From the NCBI GenBank assembly GCA_024734555.1, contig JANPWX010000161.1:169172-233171 (forward strand): a DNA stretch of 64,000 nt. The letters run 5' to 3'. This DNA comes from Trochalopteron elliotii (lineage: Eukaryota; Chordata; Aves; Passeriformes; Leiothrichidae). This document shows positions 20,190-33,700 of the stretch, one piece after another; within the stretch, counting starts at the first letter, position 1; every line of letters starts with the position of its first letter. The notes under the pieces are model-generated. The model made no database searches. It was not told the origin of the DNA and saw only the letters and a program-made list of their open reading frames with translations. A program made the translations under genes and the position numbers.

Positions 20190-21431
20190 GTGAGCAGGAG
20201 GGCACTCCCCGGGCACCCGCTGGCATCGGGCGGCCCCGGCGGGGAGCCAGGAGCCTCGAAGTGTCCCCGGGATGGGGGGAGGAGGATGATGCATGTGGCC
20301 AGAGAGAGATGCTCGGTGCGGGCTGAGGTGGGGTGGGGGAGATGCAGGGAGGGGAGCCCCTCCCTTGCTCCCCAATTTAGCCGCCCACCTAAGGAGCACC
20401 GGTGTGCTGGAAAGCCCTCTGCAGCCAGGGCGGGGGGGAGGGGGTGTGCGCGCTTCTGGCCGGGTGGGGGCTCCCCCATTGCCTTTGTTCCCTTCAGACC
20501 CACCCCTCGCCTCTGATTTTCCTTTGCGGCAGCTCCCGTGCTTGCCAAAAGAACGCACTGGATGGAGCGAGGGAGCGAGCCGGGCGTGCTGTGCGTGTGT
20601 GTGCGCGCTCGTGTGCGCCTGTGTTGCCACTGACTTCATTAAAGCGAGCTGTCCCCGAGCTGCAGAGGCGCGGCAGCCTTCAATTTTTTGTGGCCCGGCT
20701 CCTGCGGGAAGCCGACGTCGCCCTGCGCTCTCGCTCCTGCCCTGGCAGCGAAGGGCCGGGCATCCCTCGCCCCACCGCAGGTGCCCGCCCGGGGGCTCGG
20801 CCCCCCGCCCCAGCCCGCTGCCCCGGCGAGCCGGCAGATGGGCGGCCGGGCTCTCGCAGGATGCTGAAGATGGAGTCGGGAGGAAGGAGTTGGACACTTG
20901 GCTCCAACTAGGCTGGACCACGCTGCAACCTGTTCCCCCGGCCGCGGCTGCTGCGCTGGGTGCTGTTCCGAATTGTTCCTTTGCCAGGGGCTGGCTGCAA
21001 GGACTCGCGTCCCTGCCCTTCCCGTGCCTGCTCTCCGCTCGCCTTGCGGCGGCGTTTTGGGGTTAAAAGGGGCTGGTTTTGGGTTTGCAGGCAGAGCGGT
21101 GGGGTGGACGCGGCTGGGTTTAACACCTTGCTTAACCTTGGGGGAAGGTGCTGAGGGGCTGAGGGGCTGCGGCCTCCGCTGGGCACGGAGGAGGAGGAGG
21201 AGGGCTCGCTGCCCGCCCCGCTGGCCGGGGGGCCGTTCTGGGGGGGCCGGAGGCTCGCTGCCCCCCGTGCCGTGCCGGAGGCACTGAGCCGGTGCCGCAC
21301 GTTGCTGCCTCTCCTCCACGCGGGTCCCTTGCTCCCCCGGAGGGATGGAGGAGAGACGGAGCTGAGCATCACCCGGAGAGGAGGAGGGGGCTGTGGTTGG
21401 GACTGCGCCCCGCAATATAACCCTAACTGCT
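20190..21431 (+). promoter_or_regulatory. CACNA1E: CpG island left of assembly gap, candidate CACNA1E promoter/5' UTR
   Basis: GC content is high with dense CpG over more than 1 kb, for example GGGCGGCCCCGGCGGGG, CCGACGTCGCCCTGCG and GGCCGCGGCTGCTGCGC. It is the strongest such island in the window and lies upstream of, and in the correct orientation for, the CACNA1E exons. No CACNA1E first-exon protein (the conserved segment ahead of IS1) is visible in it. The initiating exon may be in the adjacent gap, so the assignment to CACNA1E is inference from position. Confidence 0.5.
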
Positions 21432-21808
21432 NNNNNNNNNNNNNNNNNNNNNNNNNNNNNNNNNNNNNNNNNNNNNNNNNNNNNNNNNNNNNNNNNNNNN
21501 NNNNNNNNNNNNNNNNNNNNNNNNNNNNNNNNNNNNNNNNNNNNNNNNNNNNNNNNNNNNNNNNNNNNNNNNNNNNNNNNNNNNNNNNNNNNNNNNNNNN
21601 NNNNNNNNNNNNNNNNNNNNNNNNNNNNNNNNNNNNNNNNNNNNNNNNNNNNNNNNNNNNNNNNNNNNNNNNNNNNNNNNNNNNNNNNNNNNNNNNNNNN
21701 NNNNNNNNNNNNNNNNNNNNNNNNNNNNNNNNNNNNNNNNNNNNNNNNNNNNNNNNNNNNNNNNNNNNNNNNNNNNNNNNNNNNNNNNNNNNNNNNNNNN
21801 NNNNNNNN
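21432..21808. other. Assembly gap, 377 N
   Basis: This is a run of unknown bases inside the GC-rich island. Its recorded length would be just enough for a Cav2-type first coding exon of roughly 270 nt, although the N count may not reflect true length. Confidence 0.99.
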
Positions 21809-24800
21809 GGGAGTCCCCCAGCCTCTCCTGAGGTCTGGATTTATTAGCCCCCCCCGTGCTGATAGGGACGGGTGCTCTGATTCCTGCGTGCTTTGGGATG
21901 CTCCGTGTGTGTGCCTGGGGACGTGGGGGTAGTGGCCTTTTCTCTGTGCCTCGATGTCTTGTGGAGTTTTGTCACCCCACCCCGCCCGGAGCCACCTGGG
22001 AGCCCGTGAATCTCCAGTCCCTGCTGGGTGGTGGCTCTGTCCCTCCTGTGTGTGTCCCCTTTGCTGCAGATCACGCCTGGCAGGGGCATGGCCATCCTCG
22101 CCCTGCGGCCCCCGGCCCCCCATGGTGGCTCTAGGAACTGGCTGCCCCCTCCCTGCGGCAGAGGGAACGATGTTGGGAACCTCTGGCTGTGCCCCACTGC
22201 CTTTTTTGGGGAGGCTGGAGTGAGAAGCCATGATTTTATCCCAGGGACCCCTCTCCCAGGGCAGGGTGGAAGGTGCAGATCTCTCCCACTCCTTCCCCTG
22301 TTCCTCCATCCTTTCATACCTCCCCACGCACCTCTCTCTCTCCTCCCACCCTCCCTGTGGGTGCCCCTGGGTGCCTTGGCTGCTGCCCAGCACCACAGCT
22401 CTCAGCCCTGCACCAACCTGGTGCCTGCTGCCCCCCGAGACACCTCCTGGGCTTTGCCCCCGTGGAGGATCCGAGCCTGAAAACTTCAGCGTGGCCACGC
22501 TGTGGCTGTGGGAGCCTCCCTGTGCCGTGTTCTGCAGCAGTGATTCCATGCAGCTCCTGCTGCTGCCGCTTTCTCTCCCTGCAACTTGTTGGTTGAGTTC
22601 CTGGCTCCTCTGGTGGGCATGGGAGAGCTTTGCCTGGTGCCAGGCAGCGATGCCTCGGTTTGGTGCAACAGGTACCTGGGGGGAAAGGCTCTGGTGAGGC
22701 CCAGGGGTGCAGGACAGGTCACCCACCCTGTGACCTGTCACAGGGGAATTGTCCATTTGCAGCTGCCACATGTCAGGTCAAGCCTCTGCCAAGCAGGACC
22801 TGGTCCTGCCTGGGGAGCTGTGACATCTCCAGGCTTGAGGGGGTGACACGGGCCAGCTTGGAGCGGCTGAATTCCTCGTGGCATCCCTGAACCTGCCCCT
22901 CCTGGCAGCGCCCATGGGGTGGGTGGCTGCAGGAGCTCGGGGACGTGGTGAGCTCAGCGCAGAGCCCTGCAGGGCAGCGGCCAGGCCGGCCCCCTGCTTT
23001 TCCAGAATATGCCAAATTATTCATGTGCTTTTCCAGCAAGGCGTGGGAGGGCTCTCGCCCCTCTGGCTTTTGTTGGGAGCCAGAAGGAGCTGGGGTGCTG
23101 CCACTGGCCCGGCACTCCCGGCGTGGGCTGGGGTCCCGTGCCGGCGTGATGTCTCATCTCCAGGCAGCCGCTGTCTCCTAGAGACTGGAGCTCCACCACC
23201 ACCACCACACGAGCAGAACTCCCCAGCATTATTCTCCCCTGGAATTTGCAATGCATGAGGGAGATGGGCTCATTTTGTAATTTTTTTTTTTCCAGAAGTA
23301 AGTGACATATTCCCATGTGAGTGCTGGGAACAGGCGTGCTCCAGGCACGGGAGCTCAGCGTTCCTGCCTGTCCCCCGCCCGGCTGCCATCTCTTCCCGAG
23401 AAAAACGCATCCACCCTGGATGTTTCTCTGCACCACTGGAGTTTTGAGGGCTTGGGAACGGGCAAGGCCTTTTGGTGATAAGTTTGGTTAGGCTGGCCAG
23501 GCCAGTCGTTCCCATCCTTGTAGTTGTAGCCTGGCACAGGCAGCCGGTGCCTTTTGGTAGGGCCAGGAAAACCATGTGAGCACCTCAGCTGCCTGGCGTG
23601 GAGCCCATGGCACAGCTCCTGGGCGAGGGTGTTTTGAGGGAGGAGAGCATTGGATCTTGGCCATGGCCAGTAGGAGCTGCTGGCCTTGGGAGGGCGATGG
23701 GCCAGTCTTGGTGTCGTGGGTCAGGGTGGGCACAGCACTGAGGAAAGCCAAAGGGGCTGGAGAGGAGTGCAGGGCGGAGTGGAGGCTCTTCTTCATCCAG
23801 CTCTGGTTGACTAGGTAATAGGGCTAAAAATATCTGGTGATTCAGGCCTGGATATCTGCTGGGTAACTGTGTAATTATAACCAGCAGCCTCTGCAGTTTG
23901 GCTTCCCAGTGTAAATAGGGATGATGCATGGAGGAGAAGGAGGAGAAATACGAGCAACTGGGATTGGGATGCAGCTCCATGGGAGGCAAGTCTTCGCCCA
24001 GCTCCTGGCTGGAAAGCCCAGTGTGTTGCCTACACTGGAGCTGCTCTTTTAAAACTGGCCCTGCCCAAACCATGGGGCAGCTGCTGTTCTGGCTGTAGGA
24101 ACATCTCCTTCTCTTCTCCTTGGGAAACGCAGCCTTGTCCTCCTGCCTGCTCTCCTGCTGTTGATGGCCAGGCCTTTCACCCTGATTTCATTTGTTTGGC
24201 TGCCTGGAAGGCTCCAATTCAGTTAGTGCACGAGATGGGCTGCAGCTCATCTATATCTGCTCCGTTCCTCATCCTCTTAATCACATTTGACCTGGATAAG
24301 ATCCCTCTCCCACCCCAGGAAGGCCAGATGACATTGTGTGGCTCTGGCTGTGTCCCCAAGGACAGCATCTGGCTGCAGGCTGTCTGCTGCCCCTACCCCC
24401 AGTGTGGCAGGCAAGGGGGATGTCCATCAGGACCTTGCTGTTCCCTATGGTGAGGGATTTCACCTATCTCTACCCCTCTGAGGACCAAATCTGGTCCTGG
24501 GCTGGTTTAGAGCAGCAGCAGTGCCCTCAGAGCGCCAGGGCACATCCCCATCCCAACAGTCAGGGGGATTTTGCTCCATGGGAAGCCCACCCATGAGTGT
24601 CTGAACTGTTTTCCTCAGCACAACTCTCACTGTGACCTGGTGCTGCGTGGGCAGTGCCCCTCAGGGACCCTGGTGATGTCACTCCCCATCTGGCCAAGCA
24701 TCTCCTGCCCCTTGGCTTCTTCCCCAGCCAAGATTCCAGCAGGTCTCACCTTCCCAAGGGAAGAGCCTGCGCCATGTCGTGCCATCCTTGGGCAGCTCCA

Positions 24801-25769
24801 TCCTTGCTCTCCCCAGGAACATTTCCCCCTTCCCTCCCCCCCGCCCTCCCATCCTGTTTTCTGTGCCCTCCATTCATCAGATTTTTAGAAGGTTTTTTTT
24901 TGGGAGGGGCGAGTAGGTGTAATGGCAGGTCCATCTCTTTGACAGCCGGGGAGAGCGAGGCTGCCTGTCAGATGGTGAATTTAAACAGAGGCAGCTGTTG
25001 TCATGGTGATGCCAAGTTGCATCCTGTTGCTGTGGAAACCAAAGTTAAAAAACTGATGTTAAGGCAGGAAAATCACATGATGTGGTCCTTTTTTGTTTAA
25101 AAAAAAAAAAAAAAAAAAAAAAGGAGGAGGAGAGGAGAGAGATTTGATTTCCAGGGTGAGGTGGGGGAGAAGGAGACGCTTCTCCATGGAGCTGTTTGCA
25201 CGTGGCAGGCAGGCATCCCACATCCTGCATCCTGCATCCCTCATCCCTACGGGAGCAGCAGCAGTGTGGGCAGCTCTGCCCCGTTGGACTCCTGGCTGTC
25301 ACTGCCTTCTCTTTAACCCCTGATAGAAACCAAACCACTGCATTTTTGGAGCCATAAAAGCAGCAACAGCTGTGACTGCAGAGAAGGAGTGTGCTCTCCC
25401 GTGTCCATGCAGTGGGATTGAGGCAGGCTGGGTGCTCCAGGACACAAGCACAGCCCAAGCCCATGTTCACTCTCCTGAGTCTCCGTGTAGCAGGCACGCA
25501 GCAGCTGGCTCACATTCAAAGTGGGAGGATTTGGGGTCTGGATGTTGCTTTTTGTCAACCCTCATCCCAGCATAGATGAGCTGGGGGGCAGGACACAGGG
25601 ACAGGGACAGCCAAGAGGGGCCACGACTCTGTAGAGTTTATGAGTGGAGGGAAATCCCTTGTGTCCTCAGGGACAAGCCAGGGAGGTACTGTGGGGATGG
25701 GGAATCCCAGAGTTGAATTAGGGCCACTCACAAGCTTTGCTCTACTTGGCACTTCCGTTTTTTCTTGGA
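21809..25769. other. Right shoulder of the CpG island and non-coding sequence, probably CACNA1E intron 1
   Basis: GC-rich for a few hundred bases after the gap, then ordinary intronic-looking DNA. A 25-base A run lies at 25098-25122. No exon could be supported. Confidence 0.4.
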
Positions 25770-25948
25770 AACCAAAACCCTCACTTGCCCAGAGAGGCTG
25801 TGGACTCCCTGGAATTGTTCAAGGTTTGGTGGGATGGGGCTCTGAGCAACCTGGTGTAGTGGAAGGTGTCCCTGCCCATGGCAGGGGGTTGGGACCAGAT
25901 GTCCTTTAATGTCCCTTCCAACCCAAGCCATTCTATGATTCCATGAAA
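25770..25948 (+). mobile_element. CR1 LINE 3'-end fragment, sense
   Basis: CCCAGAGAGGCTGTGGACTC, GGAAGGTGTCCCTGCCCATG, GCAGGGGGTTGGGACCAGAT and CCAACCCAAGCCATTCTATG, then ATTCCATGA, form a complete CR1 3' terminus. Confidence 0.93.
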
Positions 25949-27421
25949 ACAGCCCTGGAGAGAAGCTTGCTCTCTTTCCTTCTGGGGTGTGGAGCTGAGA
26001 GGAGGAGGACTGGGGCATCCTAAGGGTGGATGCTGAAGATGTGGATCTTTTGTCCTGTCATGTCATGTCTGTGTGGGACAGGCAGCAGTGCTGGGGTTGG
26101 GACCAGCAAGATGAAGTCCACAGGTGTAGGAACTGAGGCTTTTCCTCATCGACATCTGAGGAGCAGGGAAAGCCCCTCAGAGCAGCAGGTCCCCAGGGAG
26201 GTGTGGGAAGAGGTGGGAAGTAGAGACAGGACTTCCCAGGAGATGTTGGAACCTGGCTGATGCAGGCATGGACAGGGGTTAAGTTGTTCCTGCTCTTTTG
26301 GTGGCACTGGAAGACAGGATTCCCCAAGGCCCATGTGGCCTCCCTCCTCTGACTCCTCTGCTCCTTCCCCACCTGCCTGCCCAGGAGTGGAGAGAAGGGA
26401 CTGGGAAGGGGTGGAATAGAGGGGAGGTCTCCACAGCTCCTGTCCTTGCCTGCATCTGGGGAGGGATTTATTTTGTACCCAACCTCCTGCAGAGATTGCA
26501 TCAATGTCCCATCATAAACCCATAAACACATCTCCAGGGACTGGAGCTGGGCTCACTCCCTGCCTCATCTGGGTGGGCTTGCTTGGGCTTCTGGCTGGGG
26601 AGGAAGGTGAAGAGAGAGGAAGGTCACAGCTGGAAGATCTGCCAGTGGCTGGATATCTTCCTGACAGACCTGCCAAGGAGCTGCAGCTGCAGGCGTGGGG
26701 TTACCCACAGCGAATGGGATAACAGTCCTCTTGTATCCAGGTGGTCTGGGGGATGCCCCTGTGGCCTGAGGTGGCTGTCCCCACCCCAAAGGCACGGGCA
26801 GGGAGGCGTGGAGCTGCAGGTGTGGCATGCACAGGGATCGGCCGAGTTGCTAAGGAAACAAGTCAACGGTGCAGGGGAGAGAGCATTGGGGAAAGGAGAT
26901 AAATCAATAAGAAAACCTATTTTTATCGGCTCCCTAATGATCCTCCAGGAGAAGCCAGACGGAAGAGGAGGAGGAGGAGAAGGCTGGAGGGAGATGGGCT
27001 CTCATTACTGGGCCTGGAGGGAGGAGAGGGCTACTCTGCATTTTGGGTGGCTGAGAGGTTGTGTAATTATTCATCTGACGTGGGAGAAAACAAAGCACTG
27101 ACAGAGGATCGTCCGGTGGGCTCCAGCTCTGACTGGGAGGGTGGTGGCTTGGCAGAAGTAAAGAGTGGGGGTAAAATATCCCTCAGTTCAGCCAGAGGTT
27201 CCTGCTGTCCCTTGGGAGGTTCTTTTCCTCTTGGTCCCTCAAAACCTGGCACAGCTGGAGCTATGGGGGCTGGTTTCTGTGGGGTTGATGTCTCACACAG
27301 CTCTGGATGTGATAACCCAGCCTCAACTCCTTGAAAAACTGGGGCAGTGGGGTTTGGGGAATCACTTTTGGCAGTGACCTGGTGCTTAGGTCAGTGCTTT
27401 GGGGAACGATTGCCCTTTTAG
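25949..27421. other. Intron 1 sequence, no gene seen
   Basis: No exon is visible. The segment 26880-27080, with CCTATTTTTATCGGCTCCCT and GTGTAATTATTCATCTGACG, has the look of conserved non-coding DNA but cannot be tested here. Confidence 0.35.
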
Positions 27422-27545
27422 GCTCAGCCAGGTGGGACGGAGCTCTGAGCACCCTGCCCTAGTGAGAGGCATTCCTGTCCATGACAGGTTGGAACAAGAG
27501 GGTCTTTAAGGTCCCTTCCAGTTCAAACCATTCCTTGGTTCGATG
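27422..27545 (+). mobile_element. CR1 3'-terminal fragment, sense
   Basis: GGACGGAGCTCTGAGCACCC, GACAGGTTGGAACAAGAGGG and CTTTAAGGTCCCTTCCAGTT are CR1 tail blocks. Confidence 0.82.
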
Positions 27546-30003
27546 AGATCTGCTTACCCACTTGCTGGAGGTGGAGCAGGAGCGTGGTCCTGTGCAGGGG
27601 TGGGACAGATGTGCACTGTCCTCGTGCTTTGAACCAGATGTTGGTGGCCCTGAGCCCCCACAGGGCACTTCTGAGCAGGGCTCCCACGCTGTTGCACTTG
27701 TGTTTTTCCCTCCTGGGTGTCTCTCCCACGGGAACAGCGGCTGTGGCGGGGAGCAGTGCGGGATGCTGGGCGGGCTGAGCCGCGCCGGGGCGGACAGACG
27801 GACTCTCCGCGCCGTTCCCACACTTCTCATCTAGGCAAATGTGCCTGGTGCCTGGGGAGCTGCTGCCCCGCCCCACTAACACGCTGTTTGTCTCTTAAGC
27901 CGGTGCTAATTGCTCGCAGACTTTCAGGAAAATGATACAAAAAGATCCCAAATAGGCTGGTGGCCCCGGGCCAAGCGCCGCGGTCGGCTGGAGCGTGCGG
28001 CCGGAGGTGGGGAGCAGGGAGAGGATGTGGTCTCTGCCGGAGCCACGCAGTGAAATATTCACTTGTGTTGAGCCTCAGAGGAAAACTTTTGGAGTCTGGC
28101 CCCCCTCCCCAAGCACAGGGAGCTGCTCCTGCTCCGTGCCTGGCTGGCAGCGAGGTCTGAGGCAGCAGCAGGGAGCCCTGCAGCCTCTCTCTGTGGGTTT
28201 GCCTCTGAGTTAGCAACCATTAATTTCACTGAGTGGCCTTTTAAATGCCCTGGGTGTATCTTTCCTGGCTCTTCGTCCTACCAGGTTAAATACATCCCAG
28301 CTCCCACAGGCTCTCCTTGGCTGCCTCTCCTGCCATCTCTCTGGGGACTTGTTTCTATGCCCATCCTGCTCCTGCCTTGCCAGCGTGCCCAGTGTCACTG
28401 CTGTCAGGGTCACTTCGTGCTTTCCCGTTTCCCTGGGACACTGGGCTGTCTTCTCTTGCCTGTGGGCTCAGGGCCACTGGTGGAAAGCATTTCACTGTAG
28501 TCAGTGGCCCAAAGATGAGGCTAGAACAGACAAAATCACCCCTTTTCCCAGGGCTGATGGGATAGGTGTTGGACACCTCCTTGCCTGAAACGTGTCAGCC
28601 TGAGGGGGTCGGGTCTGGAGAAGCCTCTTGTGGTGGGGAAGGGCTCAGCCAGCTTGGGATGGTGGTAGTGTGGATGATTCCTTCACGGGCAAATCCATCC
28701 CAGGTGGGATCACATGCCCCTTTCCACAGACACAAGCTTTGGGAAGGTGGCAGTTCTCTGCCTGGGTGCCAGTGGTGACAGTAATGGAGCTGTTTTGGCA
28801 CAGAGGGAGTGGAATCAGGGGTGTGCTGCCTGCTGCTGTATCGCTCCACATTTAGTTATTGAGGGCAACAGGGCTTTTATTGTGAAGAATTGGGAAAGAT
28901 GGATGGGAAGTTGGAAAGATATGGCCATCCTGTCATTTGGAAGTGCTTTGTTTTCAGAGCTCGGCATTGGGCCAGGCAGGAGAGAGCTCCGTGTCCCTGC
29001 CTTGATCCCATGAATCAAAAGGCAGGAGGAAAATGAGTTTGGGGTGCTTTCCTGGGTGTCAATCTGCCCTTTCCTTCCTCAGCTCCTCAGATACCACTTG
29101 TCCTGGCTCAGGGTGGCTCCTGGAGAAGGGCTGTGTAAGACCTAGACATGGATGTAGGATTTAAGGTTGCTCATAAGGGTCCAACCAGGTTGTGCTGACA
29201 AAGTGGTGCTGCCCCTTGGGGACTTGCTGGGCTGTGGCTGAGCTGGGATAGCTCCACAGGGAGTTTCCACCCTGCCTCAGCTGCAGCTCAGACCCGGGTG
29301 CCATCAGTGCCTTGAGCTGTGAATGCTGAGCCAAGTGCTCTGCAGCTCCCAGTGCCACCCAGGCTCATCCTGCTCTCCACAGGCTGCTTGGCAAGGGCAC
29401 AAGGTGGGCTGATCCAGGTCACATCCCCAGGACTTGCAAGGGATGCTCCATCCTCCTCAGGCTGTGCAGGTGCTTCCTTGCAGGGGGATGTTTTAGGACA
29501 AGGGCTGCCGTTACCTTGTGACACCTCCCCTTCCCAAACCCCATCTCCTGCTGATTTGTGATGGAAAAGAGAAGGAAAACAGGGACATGTCAGCTCTGGC
29601 CAGCAGGGAGAAGCTCCCTGACACTGCCAAGGACCATGCCAAACCTTCTTCCAGGCAAAGCCGTGCCTGGTTGTCCCGTGTCACACCTTCTGTCCGCCTT
29701 CTGGGCTCCTTGACAAGCACCATGTCTCTCCCATGGGAGTTTTCATCCCAACAAAGACTGGGATGATGGTTGATATCCCATGAGCTCATGGAGGAGATGA
29801 TGAGGCCCAGCAGGTCTTCATGGAGGAAGGTCTTGGGGGGCTCTCACTCCTCTCATTTCCAAACAACACCCAGGTGGGTGTCACCCTCCTGCCTGTGAGC
29901 AGTGTGTGTGGATGGTCCCGTGGGGAAAACAGCAGCAGTGGCTGAGCAGGGGAAACCAAGGGTGGGCTGGAGGGTTGGGGGGTGTCACCCACCTCTTCTC
30001 TGC
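27546..30003. other. End of intron 1
   Basis: CpG is enriched at about 27730-28010 (GAGCCGCGCCGGGGCGGACA). The rest is featureless. No CR1 or LTR fragment was found. Confidence 0.4.
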
Positions 30004-30705
<702 letters not shown>

Positions 30706-33700
30706 TGAGCTGGGGGCTGTGGGGACGCTGGTGGGGCTGGGGGCTCATCCTGGCCAGGACACGAGCTCCAGGACGTGGGGAAAGCCCCTGGTTTGCTGTT
30801 GTCAGTGGTGTTGTCCTGATGAGGGAGGGGGGCATGGCTCCCTGTGCTGGAGGTGCTGTGTTGGCTTTGTTGTGGTGGGACAAGGTTCCCTAGAGGGGCA
30901 GTAGGGCTGGCCACCATGAGGCCACCATGTCCAGCTTTCCTCACCTGGTGGCCTGTCACCCACCTGAATACAAAGGCAGGGTGAGGACAAGGTGGTGGCA
31001 TGACCTGATAAGCAACTGGATGTGGTCTGGGAGAGGTTCTGGTCAAACCCTACATGGGGAGGGGGAAAATCTCTTCTCCTCTTGCCTTTCCAGGCTTGCC
31101 CTGGTGCTGGAGGTTTGGGAATGAGGTCTGGCTAGGGTCACATTCCCAGGTGACGCTGCTCATCATCCCAGCATGCAGCAGTGGTGCTGGGGGTGGTAGC
31201 ACACAGAGAGCATCTCGGGGGCTGCTTGTGTCACTGCTGGTGTCACCTGCCAGGGACATGGCCCAGATCTGAGTCCTGCTTGCAGTGTGCTGGGTTGTCC
31301 TGGTGACACAGAAACGAGCAGGGGCGTTTGGGCTTGTGTTAGCCAACTCTGGCAGCCAGCTTGTGCCAAACCCCCTCCAGGGTGACCCTCTGGGCCCCTC
31401 TCTGTGTGGAGGGAGGGCAGGTGGGGCCTGGCTTGTGGCCATTTCTTTTTGCTGCTGATGGAAACATCACGCTCAGGATGTTTGAGGAGCTGGTTTGATG
31501 TGTACAAAGAGATGGTGCCCATGGGTCTGAGTGCTCTCAGTGAGCTTTGCTGGGTGCAGAGCAGCTGCAGGGCTGGCTGGCTGCTGGGAGACTGAGGCAG
31601 GGGAACCAGCCAGGGTGCCTGGGGTCTCTACAGAGTTTCCTGCAGCACAGTGCTGACTCTTGGCTTGCAGGGTGGTGGCACCATGTGGGATGTGACACCT
31701 GGTTGGGTGTTTGGAGGAGGAAGGGGAGTGCTGAGCCTGCTTCTGCTGGGGTGTGGTGGTGTGTGCTGCCTGTCCATGGGAGAGAGGTGCAGGTTGGAAC
31801 TGTGCACAAGAGGAGGCTTGAGGAGAGCATGGCTGGGGAAATTTTGATTCCCTTGGTCCGGTGGGGACCTGGATGGCCTTGCTGGGGGGTGGGATGATGC
31901 CACCTGGGGATGGAGGGTGTGCTGGTGGTGGGTGATGCTTCTGATGGGCAGCAAGCAGGCAGCCTGTGGGAGGTGCAGCCCTTGCATGGGAGGCTCCTGC
32001 TCTCCCACATCTGCAGAGGAACTCATGGAGAGGGTTCTGTGGCTCCTGGGCTGTGCAAAGGGGCTCACATCCCTGGGGACAGGTGCTCACACCTCTGGGG
32101 ACTGCATGGGACACACATTGGTAGCACCAAGAGGGTCTCTTGGCCCCACTGGGCTGAGTGTGGGGGTAGCAGCCAGGGGGCTGGGAAATGCCCATCACCC
32201 ATGTCCCAACCCGGGCATCCTTTGGGATGTGGGCCAAGGGCCAGCACTGGGCAGGGAGGAGGGGCTCAGCAGGGGCCTCTCCCTGCCCTCCCCACGGCTC
32301 TGGGCTCGCTGCTGTAAAGGAGCTGGTGCTGAGTCAGCACTCAGCAATTACTCACTGGCAGAAGCCTCGCCAGCTCCTCTCGGTGCTGGGCTGAGCCGGG
32401 CCCCGAGCCAGGGAATCAATTGTCCATGAAGGGCTGTGAGCACCATGCTGGCCACCCTGACAGGAGCTACCCACGTCCCCCCAGGACTGCCAGTCACGGG
32501 GCACAGCCCTCCAGTGTCCACTTCCCCACCACTGCCCCCCTGGGAGCCTGGTTTTTGCTCCAGCAGAGAGGAGCTCTGCCCAAGGAATGCCCCTTCACCT
32601 GCTGGTTTGCCCCAGCAGGCACTGCTGGCGTGGTCTCACTGACCTGTGGGGGCAAATTCTATCTTCTGGTGGCTGGAGGAGGCAACCCATGGATTTTCAT
32701 CCTGGACTGGTTTTGGGGTCACTGGGATCAGCTGCAGCAGGTCACGGGCTCCTCCACACTGCCCAGCTCTTAGTTTTTCCCTGCGGTGCTGCCAGAGCTG
32801 CTGTTCCTCGGTGCCGTGGTTGCGCTTCCCATGCAGGAAACTCTCGCCTCTTTAATCTGCTGAATTATTGGCAAATTCCTGCAGCAAAATAATCCTTGGC
32901 TGGCAAATGACTTGCAAACAGCTTGTGGGAGAAGGTTTGCACTTGGCGGGTCGTTCTGTGCCGGTTGCGTAAGGCGGCTTCGGGATCGCCTCTGAGGACT
33001 CAAACTTTCTGCCTGATGAATGTAAAAGTGTCTGGATGGAGATTTGTGAGATTTGGTGGCCGTGGGGGTCGTGTTGTGGCTTATCAAAAGGCTGTGGCCG
33101 TGGTGGAAGGGGTGTTGTGGTTGGAAGTGCAGGGTAGCATTTGCCTCGGGATGTGCTGAGTGGGTTTAGATGCTGAAAAAATATCCATGTGAGCAGGACC
33201 CATCTCAGGATCCACCCCTGAGGGAGCCAGCATCACACTCACTGGCCCTCATCCCTCCAGTTGTGACACTGGGTATCACTACTCCTTTCTGGATTTATTT
33301 TTTTGCCATGTGTCCAATGGGAAAGGTCCTCAGTGCAGGTGGCTTTATGGTCACAGACACCACGCTGGGATTTCTGTGAGCAGTGGGATTTTCTTCACCC
33401 TCTCCTTGCTGTAAATAAGCCTAATGAGGGATTTCTCCCATGAGCAGCCTCCTGGGACCTTGTGCAGGAGCAGATGGCACTGACTAGGGTTCAACTGGTG
33501 TTTGCTTCTTCTGTCAATAAATCAAATTTTTTTTTTTCCATCTCAGTGGAAATCACCACCCACCTAAAACTCCCTGATGCTAAAGCTTCAGCACTGGGGA
33601 ACTAATAGTCACATTTGTAAACCTGCTCTGTTTGTAACCTGTGGTTTCCAAATCATCATTGCTGCCTGAAAAAACAGCCTGTTCTCCCCCAGCTAAAAAT

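Noticed and set aside
20148..21370. Long open frames on both strands in the CpG island
   Set aside because: They come from high GC and few stop codons. They lack splice sites and protein-like composition, and one runs through the N gap.
31473..32237. 250-codon minus-strand open frame inside intron 3
   Set aside because: Low-complexity Pro, His and Ser composition, no recognisable domain, and no consensus splice or start context. Probably chance.
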